DNA from: Orbilia blumenaviensis
Taxonomy: Eukaryota > Ascomycota > Orbiliomycetes > Orbiliales > Orbiliaceae
Reading direction: 5' to 3'
Length of the DNA: 64,000 nucleotides
Assembly (NCBI GenBank): GCA_036872755.1
Contig: JAVHNS010000012.1
Span: 558,001-622,000, forward strand
The notes under the pieces are model-generated. The model was not told the DNA's origin and did not search any database. It worked only from the letters and a program-made list of their open reading frames with translations. Positions 1-11,081 of the stretch are shown here, piece by piece. Within the stretch, counting starts at the first letter, position 1. Every line of letters starts with the position of its first letter. Both the position numbers and the translations under genes were made by a program.

Positions 1-9
1 AACAGATAG

Positions 10-662
10 CTACAAACAATAAACTCTAATACAAATTTGTGGACCCAATTTACAGTAGGAACGATCTCTAAGGTCTTTCACGATGACCCGATATACCTCA
101 ACCGTTCGTCCGAAGAAGGAAGGTTATCAAGCGAAAAGGCTTGGAAGAACTTAATCCCCAGTATGCATACCCTCTCTCCTATGGTTATTTAGAACATTTC
201 ACATGGGCTCGCATACACCACAGTTGATTTCCCAGCTCGCTACTAACCAGACCCACTCGTTCCCATGGCTGACACCGAGGACGGAGAATACTAGACGGCC
301 GTGGCTTCATTTCATTGTCAAAACTTAAACAATCCTCATCCACCCCACTACCCGAATCCCTCATATCTCAGGATGTAATGCACAAGGGCCAATTCGCCGT
401 CTCCTCATTCCACCAATTGCACTGCCTGCACATGGTCGTAAAATCCTACTTTAGCGCATTGGGATCTCATGATCATGATGTAGTGCATACGAAGCATTGT
501 TTGGAGTACTTAAGGAATACTATCGTGTGTGCCGCGGATTCGGCATTGGAGCCGTGGAAAGAGGAGTTGAATGGTGTAGATGGCTTTGGGAACGTGCATA
601 TGTGTAGGGATTTTGAAGGGCTGTTTAAGTGGGCTGAGGAGTTCAGGGTGAATGATGTTTAG
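10..662 (+). CDS. UstYa/DUF3328-family oxidase, 5' end outside window
   Basis: UstYa-family proteins are membrane-tethered oxidases that act in fungal cyclic-peptide (dikaritin/ustiloxin-type) and other secondary-metabolite pathways. Two exons are visible. The first (about 10-160) encodes F-H-D-D-P-I-Y and A-W-K-N-L-I-P. An intron at 161-294 has a GTATGC donor, a CTAAC branch site near 243 and a CTAG acceptor. The second exon (295-662) begins N-G-R-G-F-I and carries both family signatures, FHQLHCLH and KHCLEYLRN, then a conserved Cys/Asp segment and a TAG stop. The join is in frame and places AWKNLIP directly before NGRGF, as the family expects. The N-terminal transmembrane exon is not in the window. 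An in-frame TAG at 7-9 means an acceptor lies there (gatag) or slightly further in (acceptor AG at 54-55). There is no visible break, so I read it as a functional gene cut by the window edge. Substrate and pathway cannot be told from this fragment. Confidence 0.82.
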
Positions 663-1277
663 GGGGTATCTTTGGCGAGATATGAGCATTGGGTATTTCA
701 TGCACGTGGGTTTTATTCAATTGTATATATTATTCATCGCGAGGTCTGATTTTTAGCTTTTTTTATGCGCAGGTTTAATGTAAGAAGGGATTGTGATATT
801 CCAATTCAAATTAAAGCGATATTAAAAGTTTCCTGCATAATTGGTCTGCCGGGTCTAAATGCTAAAGAGAGACGGGACCTTCGTAACATCACAGAATTAC
901 GAGACTTTAATCACGAGTGAAGAGTGGTCAACAGCGTCGGGACCGAGACTAAGTGAAGAGATATTTTAAAGATGATAGAAAGTATTATTAAATCCATTAA
1001 GTTTTTGAGACCGATAGGTCCTCTAAGAATCCTTGACATGATATCGTACCATAATCCCAAACAAAAACGCCTACGCAATGATGCTTTTTTTATTCATGCA
1101 TATGCCGTAAACATTCCAATGAAAAGAAAGAACCAAACGAAAACGAAGAAAAAGGAAAATTAACAGAGAATGAAACTTCTAAAGCCGAATTCAAGACCGG
1201 GGTATAGTGATGCCTGTATGCAAACCGCTTCTAATCGCTGCTCATGTATGTACACTCCTCTCTCTGGGCGATGTATT
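663..1277. other. Convergent intergenic region
   Basis: AT-rich spacer between the 3' ends of the UstYa-like gene and the MFS transporter gene, so it should hold both transcript ends. No coding signal seen. Confidence 0.6.
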
Positions 1278-3117
1278 TTAGTTATCGCCAAAGGTTGGTG
1301 CATAATGGCTCTTCTGCCTGAGCCTCTTGCCATACTTGTAAAAGATGAATGGACAAGGCAGCAAGGCTACGCTGACAAGTGCCAAGAGTGTACCAGCCCA
1401 GTTGACCTTCAAAGAATTGAACATATAGGTCGCGAAGAGAGGGAAGACAGCGCCAAAGATTGATCGTAAGAAGGTATTGGCTGCGATTGCTGAGGCGGCA
1501 AACATGAGGTATGCGTCGATGATGTAGTTGAGACACTGAAGGAAAATAAGGAAGATACCAGCGCCAGTGAAGAGACCAGAGAGGGTTGGAACGATCCAAT
1601 GGATATCTGGGTAGTTACCAGTCCAGGCGAACCAGAAGATACCGATGGGAAACAGAACGCCACCAAGCATTGCAGGTGGGAGACGCTTTTCAGGGATTGG
1701 GATACCGCGGTTCGCCTTAAGAGCCTTGAGATAAAATGGTTCCCAGAGGAAGACAATACCGCCACCGGTAATTTGTCCAAGAATGAGACCGATGAATGGA
1801 AGCGAGGACTTGCCGCCCATAATGTGATGGTACTGGATAAAGACGGTCGGGTAGGCTGTAAGCATGAGATAAAGCATACCGTAGATGAAAGCGATGTAGA
1901 GAGAGACAAAGAAGACGATTGGTTCGGTAAAAAGAAGCTTGAGAGGACGAGACAAGTTCTTTTCGACGAGTTCCTTAAAGTCAACTTCGATTTGCTCTTG
2001 TTTAGCGTGAATACCCCAATTCTTAGTTAATCTTCGAAGCGTTCTCGCCTTGTCTACCAAGACCACGGGAGCGTAGGTTTCCTCGAGGAAGAAGACGTTA
2101 AGGCCGAGCAAAACAAAACCAACGATAGCAGTGATCCATTCAGTCCATCTCCAACCGAGGTGGCTGTTAACAATGAAAGAACCAGCGATTGGGGCCAAAA
2201 GAGCGGGGACTGAGACAGTAAGGGCGAAGACGTTGATGGCATAACCACGGTGCGCGTTATCCCAAATATCAGCGAAAGCGCCACCGACGACAGCGAGTGG
2301 ACAGGCGGCGAAAAGACCGCCAAAGAATCGACAGATGATAATTGTCTGGAGATCCTTCCCGCCAGCAACACCGAGCTGGAAGATGGCGAATCCGAGATTT
2401 CCAATGACCAATGGCAATCGTCGGCCGTACAATTCTGAAAGCGGGGCCCAAATCAAAGGGCCTGTAGCGAATCCGAGAACGTATAGAGAAACACCGAGAG
2501 TACCAACTTCGGTGCTAACACCAAATTCTCGGGAAACAGCGGGAATGGCGGGCGAGAATATACTGGAGCCCCAAACGCAGAAAGCACAAGTCGAGGCTAA
2601 TAGTGCTGAAAGATAAAACTTCTTCTTGGTAGACCAATTCTGTGGGTGCATCGGATCATCTAGAGTAATAAATGTTAGATCCTCGAATGCTGTGCATTTG
2701 ATCTATCGATTGGAACTTACCAAATCCTTCAAATTCTACAACGTATTTCTCAATATCGGGAAGTTCAGGTGGATAATCTTTCCCGCTCCCAAATGGAGGA
2801 AGCTTTTCCTTTCTCGATCTTGTTCTGGTGGAATCCGCCCCAATTGTATTTGCGTGGACAGACTGTGCTGTTCTCGTCCTCGAAATAAGGGTCCTTACTC
2901 GTTCTGCTTCCGCTCCATCTTCGATATCATCCCGGGCAGTTGCAACACGGGAAACAGCGCCCCCTGTTGACTCCTCCAAAGAATTTGTGTAGCCCGTTTC
3001 TTTCCTGTGTAAAGCAGCAGCTTCCAATTCTAACTGTCGCTCCTCAGAGCTGGGACGAGTATGGTGACGGCGGGCATCTTCTTCTGACTTGATCAGTTCG
3101 AGATCAAGATCGTTCAT
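1278..3117 (-). CDS. MFS transporter, DHA1 (drug:H+ antiporter / polyamine-type) family
   Basis: Twelve-span plasma-membrane exporter that moves small molecules against a proton gradient. Two exons: 2721-3117 encodes a hydrophilic cytosolic N-terminus of about 132 residues, and 1278-2659 encodes the membrane part. The 61-bp intron (2660-2720, GTAAGT...CTAG) restores the fungal signature D-D-P-M-H-P-Q-N-W-S just before the first membrane span. The total is 592 residues, a usual length for this family. Visible motifs are the A-loop GPLIWAPLSELYGRRLPLV, GWRWTEW after span 6, and L-E-E-T-Y-A-P at the start of the central loop. The gene converges on the UstYa-like oxidase, a common pairing at the edges of metabolite clusters, so export of a metabolite is possible. 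The general DHA1 drug or polyamine role is equally possible. Confidence 0.9.
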
Positions 3118-4988
3118 TGTGTTGCTGTTGGATTGGTGTGACGTTAGGCTAGGTATAAGGAATTAAGCCGAAAAGGCGATTTACGACCGAGCAAATGTTT
3201 TGCGACTGGGAAAATTGAAATGCCACTACTCAGATATCTATTAAATTGTACAAATATTGAGGATACTGTTGGTAGATGGGCCGTTAGATACCGAGGATAG
3301 ATTAAAAAGATAATAGAATCAGGAGGGGATTCGAGGCCCTAAATATAATAAAATAACTGACTTTGCCATCCGTACTAAATAATTTTTTCCCTTTCTTTCT
3401 CACAAATCCAAAAAATAAACTCGGCCGGATGTTAAACACGGAGAGATCATGCCCTTGCAAGATGGCAACAGCATGGGATCCTGATTCGGGATGCGCTAGC
3501 GCGTGGCCTCGGCTCATTCTGGGCCACTACTGGGAGAGCCGGGTGGGCCGAACAAACCAAATATTGCTTCATGCACTCGACGTAGTCACTACTCCATTAT
3601 CGAAAACATGTTCCTTTGGCCCACCCATCTCAAACGGAGTTTTTCGATCTATTACATAAGGAGGATTTTTTACCTCCGTTAAGATGAACCGTTCCTCGGA
3701 GCCAAGCTTAGTGAACTGTCGCGGCTAGATAACGCACAGCTTAGTCCTCTTTGGTATCGACTTTGAAGCTCTTTCGTACGGAGCTGCTTCTGTAATCATA
3801 GATTATTGCGTTTATGCAGTCATGCAGACTTCGAATTTGCTGTCAAGTTCCTATCACAGATTGATATCACGTCCCAAGAGATATCCCTTTTCCAAGGTGG
3901 AGCTTCAAAAAATTTCATACAGAGCGGGTCGTTGGAGTTTCTTGGGATTCGAAACCGGAAAACCGGCAACAGCCGCTCCAAGAAAAAAAGCATTGGCCCT
4001 CACAAGAAAAATATTGCCTGACTTGGTGGTTCTGAAAGTTTGCGTAACAACGGAAAACTATTAATATTCCAGTGGCCCCGTCGAGACCTTCGGATGAGAA
4101 ATGAGTCTTCGAATCGAGTGTAATTGCTAATCCTCCGGATCTTTAGACTTACTCAAAGAGTGCAGCCCTGCAATCCTGTCGACCGACAAAGAGGAGGAAA
4201 CACCATTATTTCCTTTCAATCTCCATGAAATGACCTCATCCCGCCTAAAATGTCGGTGAAAATTCGAGTGTCTCTCCGACGTTAACTCGAAGGCCGGGTG
4301 GATTGGTCGAAAGGAATACCAAGCTTTTTCTTAGTTCCCTGGCCCACCCATGAAAAGTGCATTTACAGGGGCCGGAGATACGCAAACACCCACATCGGAT
4401 CCGACAAACGGTAGGCCCGTTTCGTACGAAGAACCTGCAGCTGGTTAGCCTCAAGAGCGAACAGGCGGTTCTAAAAGCTAACTTGCGAAATCGATTTGTG
4501 AGAAATACGTGCTTCTACTGGTATTTCTCGTCAGTCCAGCATTAGACTTCTCCGTATATACCGGTGGTTAAATGAGTAAGCATCGCATCTGCATTGCATA
4601 AACGAGAGAAAATTGTCTTTTCGGCCTCCTACGGCGGGCCGATGATCTCATATATCCATGATATCCAAACCTTCTTCGTTCACCAGATCTGCAGAAAAAA
4701 CGTTAGACCCCTGTCGCTGACGGAAGGCCTGCATGTCGAAAGAGAATGTGACTCCATCCATCTACTCCGCTGAGGCGGTAGACGCTTAATACTTGCCATC
4801 TTTGGCTCCAGACCCTCAAAACACAACTTTTCGTGTAACTGTGTTCGACGAATAAGCTCCCCTGCTTCGTCTCCCCACGCGGACGGTTCGGAAGCTTGAA
4901 CTTTTGCCCTGAGCTCGTCCTTCGGGCTGCTTATGTAACACTTTGAAGATATAACCGACTCGAACCGACTCTTTTTTCGGCCACCGTC
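3118..4988. other. Intergenic region between divergent genes
   Basis: Shared upstream region of the MFS gene (minus) and the GFA-like gene (plus). It contains only short chance ORFs of 99 codons or fewer, plus the start of a 133-codon antisense frame overlapping the GFA exon. No RNA gene or repeat recognised. Confidence 0.5.
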
Positions 4989-5694
4989 ATGGCGGACGCC
5001 GGTGCCGGAACCGGGGCTCATGGTCCCATTTCTGGCGGGTGCCTGTGTAAGGCTGTGAAGTATTCCATTGCCTTCCCGCAAGGCTCTTGGCCGCCTAAGG
5101 TATGTTCCTGGTCAGTCTCATTTGAAGTCCGAACTGCTCTACAGCGGTAATGCAACATATTTACGACTCCACCACACAACGCACATCTTTAAGTAACTAT
5201 ATTCAAATTCTCGATGTTATTTTTAAAACAAGACATGCGTTTGGTAGATCACAGGCCGCTAACTCGTGGTTCCCGTTCAAATTTCCCTTTTGAAGAAGAA
5301 TAATATTTGTCATTGCACACAATGCCGCAAGGCTACTGGTGCTCTGATGTCCCACATCCTCACCGTCGCACCCTCTCAAATAACTTGGACTTGTGAAGAC
5401 CGCTCCTTCCGAGAATATTCTTCTAGTGCCGGTGTCTTCCGGGGCTTCTGTCAAACTTGCGGGTCAACATTAAGTTGGAGGAATACTAAAACGCCAGCAG
5501 AAATTGACATTTTCTCAGGAACGCTGGACGAAGATGTGTTGATTGGTGGGGATGGAGAGACGGGAAGGAAGATCTTGATGACGGATAGGCAGTTCTGGTG
5601 TGAAAATCTGATAAGTGGGGTTACTGACGGAGCAAAGAGCCGTTTTATGTATAAGACGAATACGGAGGGTGGGGTTCTGGAGGAGATTGCATAG
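4989..5694 (+). CDS. GFA/CENP-V domain protein (glutathione-dependent formaldehyde-activating enzyme-like)
   Basis: GFA-fold proteins bind zinc through clustered cysteines. Fungal members are small cytosolic proteins related to bacterial Gfa, mostly of unproven substrate. Exon 1 (4989-5099, 37 codons) carries GGCLCKAVKYSI, the first C-x-C pair. The second exon carries NNICHCTQCRKATG (C-x-C-x-x-C) and later FCQTCGSTLSWR (C-x-x-C), completing the canonical set of seven cysteines. The donor is GTATGT at 5100. The acceptor is AAG at 5295 or AAG at 5298, a one-codon ambiguity in the same frame. Only the spliced form joins both cysteine clusters, which supports the model. The protein is about 168 residues, close to the usual size. 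Formaldehyde activity itself is not shown. Confidence 0.85.
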
Positions 5695-6369
5695 TGTCTT
5701 GCCGTTAGTCCTGATTCACTTGACAACTGCCCAAGCTATCGATCAAGACCAACTGTTACTGTATCTAAGTATCTACCGTAGGGGGTTTGGGTACTTTTCC
5801 GGGACTGCTTCCGAATAATAAAACATTTTAAAAGAAAGCAAGCCGTCTTATTGTCGTTAAGTCGTTATTTATACTGTTTTAAGTTCCCTTTTCCTATAAC
5901 CCGTCTTGAGAAATCAGGGTAAGTACCTGACGAAGACACGATTGTGGAATAACCGCATTTTAAATTTAATCTTAGCCTCAGGGCTAAATACCTTCTTATC
6001 AGCATTATTTCCAATACAACATTCCAACTAGTTAATTATTAATTACTACAAGGTTCAAGACTTGACCCGCGAGCTAGCTTCAGACAAAGCGTTTTATAAA
6101 TGCCACAAAATCAACACAGCTGGATTGGGCACTGTTAGACGGATAATCACTCTTTAGAACATGATAAGGATGGTATAATATGAATTTATGAACTGTATTC
6201 GATATATCTTCAGCGGCCCTATGGCTGTCATGGTAGATAAAATCTATTCTAACATTCTAACTATCAGATATCTAAAAAGGAACAATATCCGTGAAGGTTT
6301 AAATCATAACTTCGTTTGTGTCATAACCTCGTTAACTTTCGTTAATGCATAAAATGACCCAGGACTAAT
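5695..6369. other. Convergent intergenic region
   Basis: AT-rich spacer between the GFA-like gene and the repeat-protein gene; no coding signal. Confidence 0.5.
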
Positions 6370-7198
6370 CTAGTAGTATCCGTCATCTCCATTGTCATCA
6401 CCGCCATTGTTATCTGGCTTGTCGTCTGGCTTGTCACCGCCATCAGTTGGCTCAGCTGGCTTGCCGCCGTTGTCATCAGGCTTATCACTAGGCTTGGTAC
6501 CATCATAGGTAGGAGTTGGTGTGGTTCCCTTGCCACCAGGCCCACTGCTGGTGGATGATGGTCCATCATCACCACCGTCATCAGTTGGGGTTGGCTTGTC
6601 GTTGTCATCACCCCCCTTTCCAGTCTCGGTGATAGTCTTTGTTTCCGTGACAGTGACCTTCTCGCCTGTCTTGGTTTCAGTTTCGGTAACGGTAACCTTC
6701 TCGCCTGGTTTAGTGTCCGTGACAGTAACTTTCTCGCCTGGCTTGGTTTCCGTAACAGTAACTTTCTCGCCTGGCTTGGTTTCCGTAACGGTAACCTTAT
6801 CACCTGGCTTCGTGACAGTGACTGGGTTCACGACAGTGGTGACAATTGTCTTGGTGTTAACGTTCGTGATGGTAATGGTTTTTTCTGGACCAGGAGAGGC
6901 AAATGTGACAGTGCGAATGGCAACGGGACCAGTGATTGTCTTAGTGCATGTCTTCGTGAGTGTCTTTGTGCACGTCTTGGTAAGAACTTTGGCTAAAAAT
7001 TATTAAATTTATGTGTGAGCCTCTTGTTTCTACTTTCATAGTTCGAACTTTCTACTTATGAAAAGGTATTTAACTATGGAAATACTTACTTGGCAGGCCG
7101 CACTTGTATTTAGTTATCGAAGCTCTAGCTTCCTTGCAATGAGCTGCAGCCAAGTCTGCGCCAATAGCGACAGCGAAAAGGGCGTATGTGATCTTCAT
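6370..7198 (-). CDS. Secreted Thr/Val-rich tandem-repeat protein, Asp/Gly-rich tail
   Basis: Not recognised as a named family. Exon 1 (7090-7198) encodes a signal peptide (MKITYALFAVAIGADLAAA) and a short Cys-containing segment. Exon 2 (6370-6992) follows a 97-bp intron with a GTAAGT donor and TTTTAG acceptor, and the join keeps the frame. The product is 243 residues. After the signal peptide come TKT/TCTKT steps. Next is an array of about five 11-residue units of the type VTVTETKPGEK (one is VTVTETETKTGEK). The tail is acidic and rich in G, D, P, S and T, ending GDDGYY. There is no hydrophobic C-terminal segment, so no GPI anchor is predicted. Alternating Thr/Val favours an extended beta or O-glycosylated rod, suggesting a wall-associated or adhesive role. 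A similar, larger protein is encoded at 24040-24897. Confidence 0.72.
6565..6840 (-). repeat. Coding tandem repeat, about 33-bp units
   Basis: Array of roughly 33-bp units (one 39-bp) encoding VTVTETKPGEK-like 11-mers. On the plus strand it shows as recurring ttctcgcctggctt and gtaacggtaac blocks. Units differ mostly at third codon positions, suggesting selection on the protein rather than very recent slippage. Confidence 0.75.
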
Positions 7199-10100
7199 AA
7201 TTGACAGGATATAAAGAACGTGAGGAAAGATGAATGAATGAATGTATTGGTTGTTCAGTCGAAAATGAATGTGACCTTTGAAATTCAAGCTTTCAAAAAG
7301 AGTGTGATGTGTAAAGCCAAGGCGGTGACTGCTGATGATAGACAGAAGAAGGCATACTGAAGGAAATCGAATCCAATTTATTTAATGCTTTTCGAACCAA
7401 CTTCGACCTACTGATAGTATAGAGCTTTCAACAGCAGGCTTTGTCATGAGGGCTCTACAGTGTGCGGATGGTCAGGAACTCCTCGCTCGTACGAATCGAG
7501 ATACACGATTTGGGGCACCGCTCTAAACTCGCAAACAAAGAAAATATCAAGTTGAGCCGAAAAGGTTTAAGGATTTTGAAAAGAAGAAAAAAAAAGCCGC
7601 TCGTATAGCCATAAAACCGTGATATTTGGACCGCAGCTGTATCGTGAAAAATCCGGGATTAACATGCCCGGATCAACTCATATCCTTGCGTTGTGCCGCT
7701 TCGGAAAGGCGCGATTTCGGGCAAGTTAGACATGCTTGGTGACGAAGGTTTAAAACGCCATGTTGTTGTGTCCTAGAAGTGACCCACTTGGCTGTTCTCG
7801 GTAGTACGAAGCATTGGTCGAACTCGATTTCCAGTAGCATTCGCGCATAGATAACCCGTTTACAGAACATATGACGAGAATTTGGCGAGTTCTCAACATA
7901 GGGTCCTCACTGACTTATAATTCACACGCAGTTTAACAAACCTGGCAACCGGGAAACACGGATGTAAGGCACTCTTCCCTGGAGACTTTTTGGCTGTGAC
8001 AGCTAAGTCGTCCTTAATTGGGTTTATAGAAGCGGTACGAGGTAGTAATGCTATAGTCTCGTGGGTCTTCGAGCTCTGGGTTCTGACCGGCAATACCGAT
8101 AATTGCGAGAAAAATAATAAGTATATACCACCTACCTAGGTACTTAGCGAAGTATTTTCCGTACAATGCGTTAATGGGGTAATTATTCGGGTGCGACTGT
8201 GGCTTGAGGGTTAGGCTTTATCATTGTAACATAACGTTATAACAGCCAGCTCTACGAGCTGTCGTACTAAATGTGAAGCTAAACATGAGGACGCATAAAG
8301 CATGTATGTAGAATCGATGGCAGCCTGCTTCGGATCTGGGCGCCCGAGGCTAGGTATTAGTGCACTGCTACACTCTCGGAAAATGACAGGCGCACATATG
8401 TCGGATCCGAATATTCAGCGAATGAGAATGAGGGGTATGTTTTCCGCCAAAGGCAATCAAACAGTCGCGAGTCATTGAACATATATATATCAATATATGG
8501 CCTCAAAAAAAATAGCTAGTTAGTCAGCCTGTTAACATGTCGCGACATACGGCAATTGTAACTTCTAGGGCAGAAGCTAGTCATCAGAGGTATTCGAGAC
8601 CCGTTGTGATACTATCTTGCGCATACATACACAGCTGGCTGGGTATTCTATTTCACAGTTATCCTAATCCATAGGCGGTACACATCACAAACAAATGTTA
8701 TAAAATATTTAAGTTTCAACTTTATTAACTCTTTTATCATAATAGATCAGACTTTGACTCTATAATAGCTTATTTTCCCAGTTCGACCCGAATGCTAACG
8801 TTGCATTGGAAAACAAGAGAATATATAACCGAATAATTGAATCAGAAACAGCGCATACCGAGGAAAGTTTTCCCATCTTCAAGTACATGTCTTTGTGGAT
8901 TCTACGTAGATATATAATACAGTTCCCATAATCTATAAAACTCAACTACATTATTGGTGGGTCCCGACCGCGACCAGCTGCAGCCTTAAATTTCCAAATA
9001 GTAACAATGACTGGAAATATTTGCCAGCTTTCACTAGTTGCTGGCAAATTGCAAGCTTTCGGTTGTGTGGAATCCAAAGTGGCCCACATGGCCTGTCTAT
9101 CGGGCCTCTAGACTACCTGAATAATCGATCACACACCCCACCCTAAAGCTTGATATATAGAGAGGTCAATATGCTCTTCGCGAAAGGCTTGTGCGTGAGA
9201 CTATGTTTTATTTAATTCTGCTCATGGTATCCACATTTTGGTTTTAGGTTATTAGGTTAGCCGAGCAGTGTCTAAAATACAAATATTGTATCCGACGGTC
9301 AGTCACAAGCCAGGATCCTAAGAGTCTTATATCGCCTCCAAATAGTCCGGAGGGCCTGAAAAGGCCAAACTCGTCTCGATTTCTTCTTTAGGATTAGATA
9401 AATATTTTTATATCGTCTTGTGGGGATAATACACAGTAAACGTCTTTATCACATTCACCGACTAGGAATAGTGCCCGTCGGGAAACTGGAGATCAAGTTC
9501 TCCCTCTCCGTATTTCCCGAGTCTCTCTAGTGATATATTAGTATATGATGTATAGGTGTATATACGCACTCGAAGAGTGGCAGGATTCAGTGACGTCGAC
9601 CAGTACTCGCATCATAATAGTAATATCATTGAGTTCACTCAGCTGTCCTGGAGCGCCTACGTCTACAACCTATTGCGGATATACGACAACGGTCAAAATT
9701 TCCGTTTTTATTCAGACCATTCTGGCCAAGAATATATTTCAGCTTGCTAGGCGCCAGATTCTTTGGATTAATGAAATATTCGAAATCCCTGTCAGAGCTA
9801 GCTAGCAAAGTGCGAGTTCGGATATGTGTTTAAAGTCGCTGCCATTTGGCCGGACTGTCGAGAAACCGCTAAGTTGATAGATATGCTTATGGGCGTATTG
9901 TTCGCGGTTAGCCAATGAAACAATACCTAGGCACCTAGGCACCTAGGTAAGGCATATTAACGTTAGAAATTAAACTTATGCGCTCCAATAGAGTAAATCC
10001 ATAAATTCCCCTAACTGCTGGATACGCCACTCGACCTGTCAACCGTAAAGGTTTGACGCCGAACCTATAACAACTCACCTACTAAGATCTTCGATGCCAT

Positions 10101-10634
10101 CCTCCTGAATCTTAAACCTCAAACTCATGTGACTTTTTAGAGGTTTAAGCTTTAACGTTTTTATAAACTTGCAGGGTTATCAACTATGGTAGCGGCTTGA
10201 GGCTGTGGCAGCGGTTACGGGGAAGCTTTCTGGAAAGGAGCGAACGGCATGTTGCATTACTTTGCATGCGCCTAAGATCTTGCTTGCATCACCTGGGCGC
10301 CTACTATTCAGGTACCTCGCCCCACACCTCAAGGAATTGGTGGTGGTGGGGCTTGGGAGCTGAGTGGCACAGAAAGCTGTTACCACTACAGCTATTGCGA
10401 TTGCGATTGAAGAGTGGGGATTATTTCGTATTTGAATAGTATACATGAATCGACGGCGTTTATTTTCTTGGTCTCCTCTAATGCGAAGTGTCTGCCAGTG
10501 CTGATAGCCATAATGCAAATGCATAAGCCATTACAAGGAAAGCTTAAGCTGTCCAACACAACAATAGTTTAGCACCACTTCCTCCCGAGATTCCTTTACC
10601 AAGCAGATATTGGCGTTGATCTTGCATATGCAAT
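7199..10634. other. Gene-free interval, 3.4 kb
   Basis: No ORF above 86 codons and no coding texture seen. It contains AT-rich patches (for example 8485-8505) and three tandem CCTAGG palindromes at 9924-9949 (listed separately). Confidence 0.5.
9924..9949. repeat. Triple CCTAGG palindromic repeat
   Basis: Three 8-bp direct repeats (CCTAGGCA type), each with the palindromic core CCTAGG, form a 26-bp near-palindrome flanked by TA...TA. This may be a simple tandem duplication or a paired protein-binding site. No neighbouring gene explains it. Confidence 0.6.
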
Positions 10635-11081
10635 TCAAGCGCCGAACACCGCCATGGCAGCTCGAACTGTCAAAGCTGCCAAAACCCCAGAGCTGGTCAC
10701 GAAAAGACTGAACCTCGTGTTGATTTTGTTCGTTAAACACTGCACAAGCGAATGCACAACTCTCACGCCCACATATCCCCAAGCCAATCCCAAGTCGATT
10801 TTATTGCCCCGCCCCAAATGTGCTATGACAAGAGCAATGGCATAAAACTGCAGCGGTTGTTCCATGAGATGGTTATAATTATCGGCCTTCCAGCGGACGT
10901 TTGCTGGGAGTGCTCCGTTGTACTCTTCTTTGGTCATCTCCGGGCGCATTGAGAGTTTCCCAGCCTTCGAAGCGCGAAGAGTGGCGGGGATACGGGTGGC
11001 GTACATCCAACCTTCAATGGCGAGGGTCCAGAGGTTGAGGCCGACGATTGGCCCGAGCATTTGGGTTGAGAAGGAAGGCAT
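10635..11081 (-). CDS. MAPEG-family membrane protein
   Basis: Four-span integral membrane protein of the MAPEG superfamily (membrane-associated proteins in eicosanoid and glutathione metabolism). Fungal members are mostly uncharacterised, and some conjugate glutathione. Single exon, 148 residues. I start at the ATG at 11081 (MPSFSTQMLGPIVGLNLWTL); the frame is open a little further upstream but only with a TTG. Family features are a first span ending in a basic R-I-P-A loop, N-H-L-M-E-Q-P-L-Q-F-Y before span 2, and R-V-V-H-S-L-V-Q-C-L-T-N-K-I-N-T-R-F, matching the R-x-x-H-S...N...R-F pattern that borders the glutathione site. A final hydrophobic span ends the protein. The length is normal. 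Confidence 0.85.
   Translation of the reverse strand: MPSFSTQMLGPIVGLNLWTLAIEGWMYATRIPATLRASKAGKLSMRPEMTKEEYNGALPANVRWKADNYNHLMEQPLQFYAIALVIAHLGRGNKIDLGLAWGYVGVRVVHSLVQCLTNKINTRFSLFVTSSGVLAALTVRAAMAVFGA

Noticed and set aside
1599..2030. 143-codon plus-strand ORF
   Set aside because: Antisense to the MFS transporter exon; no independent features.
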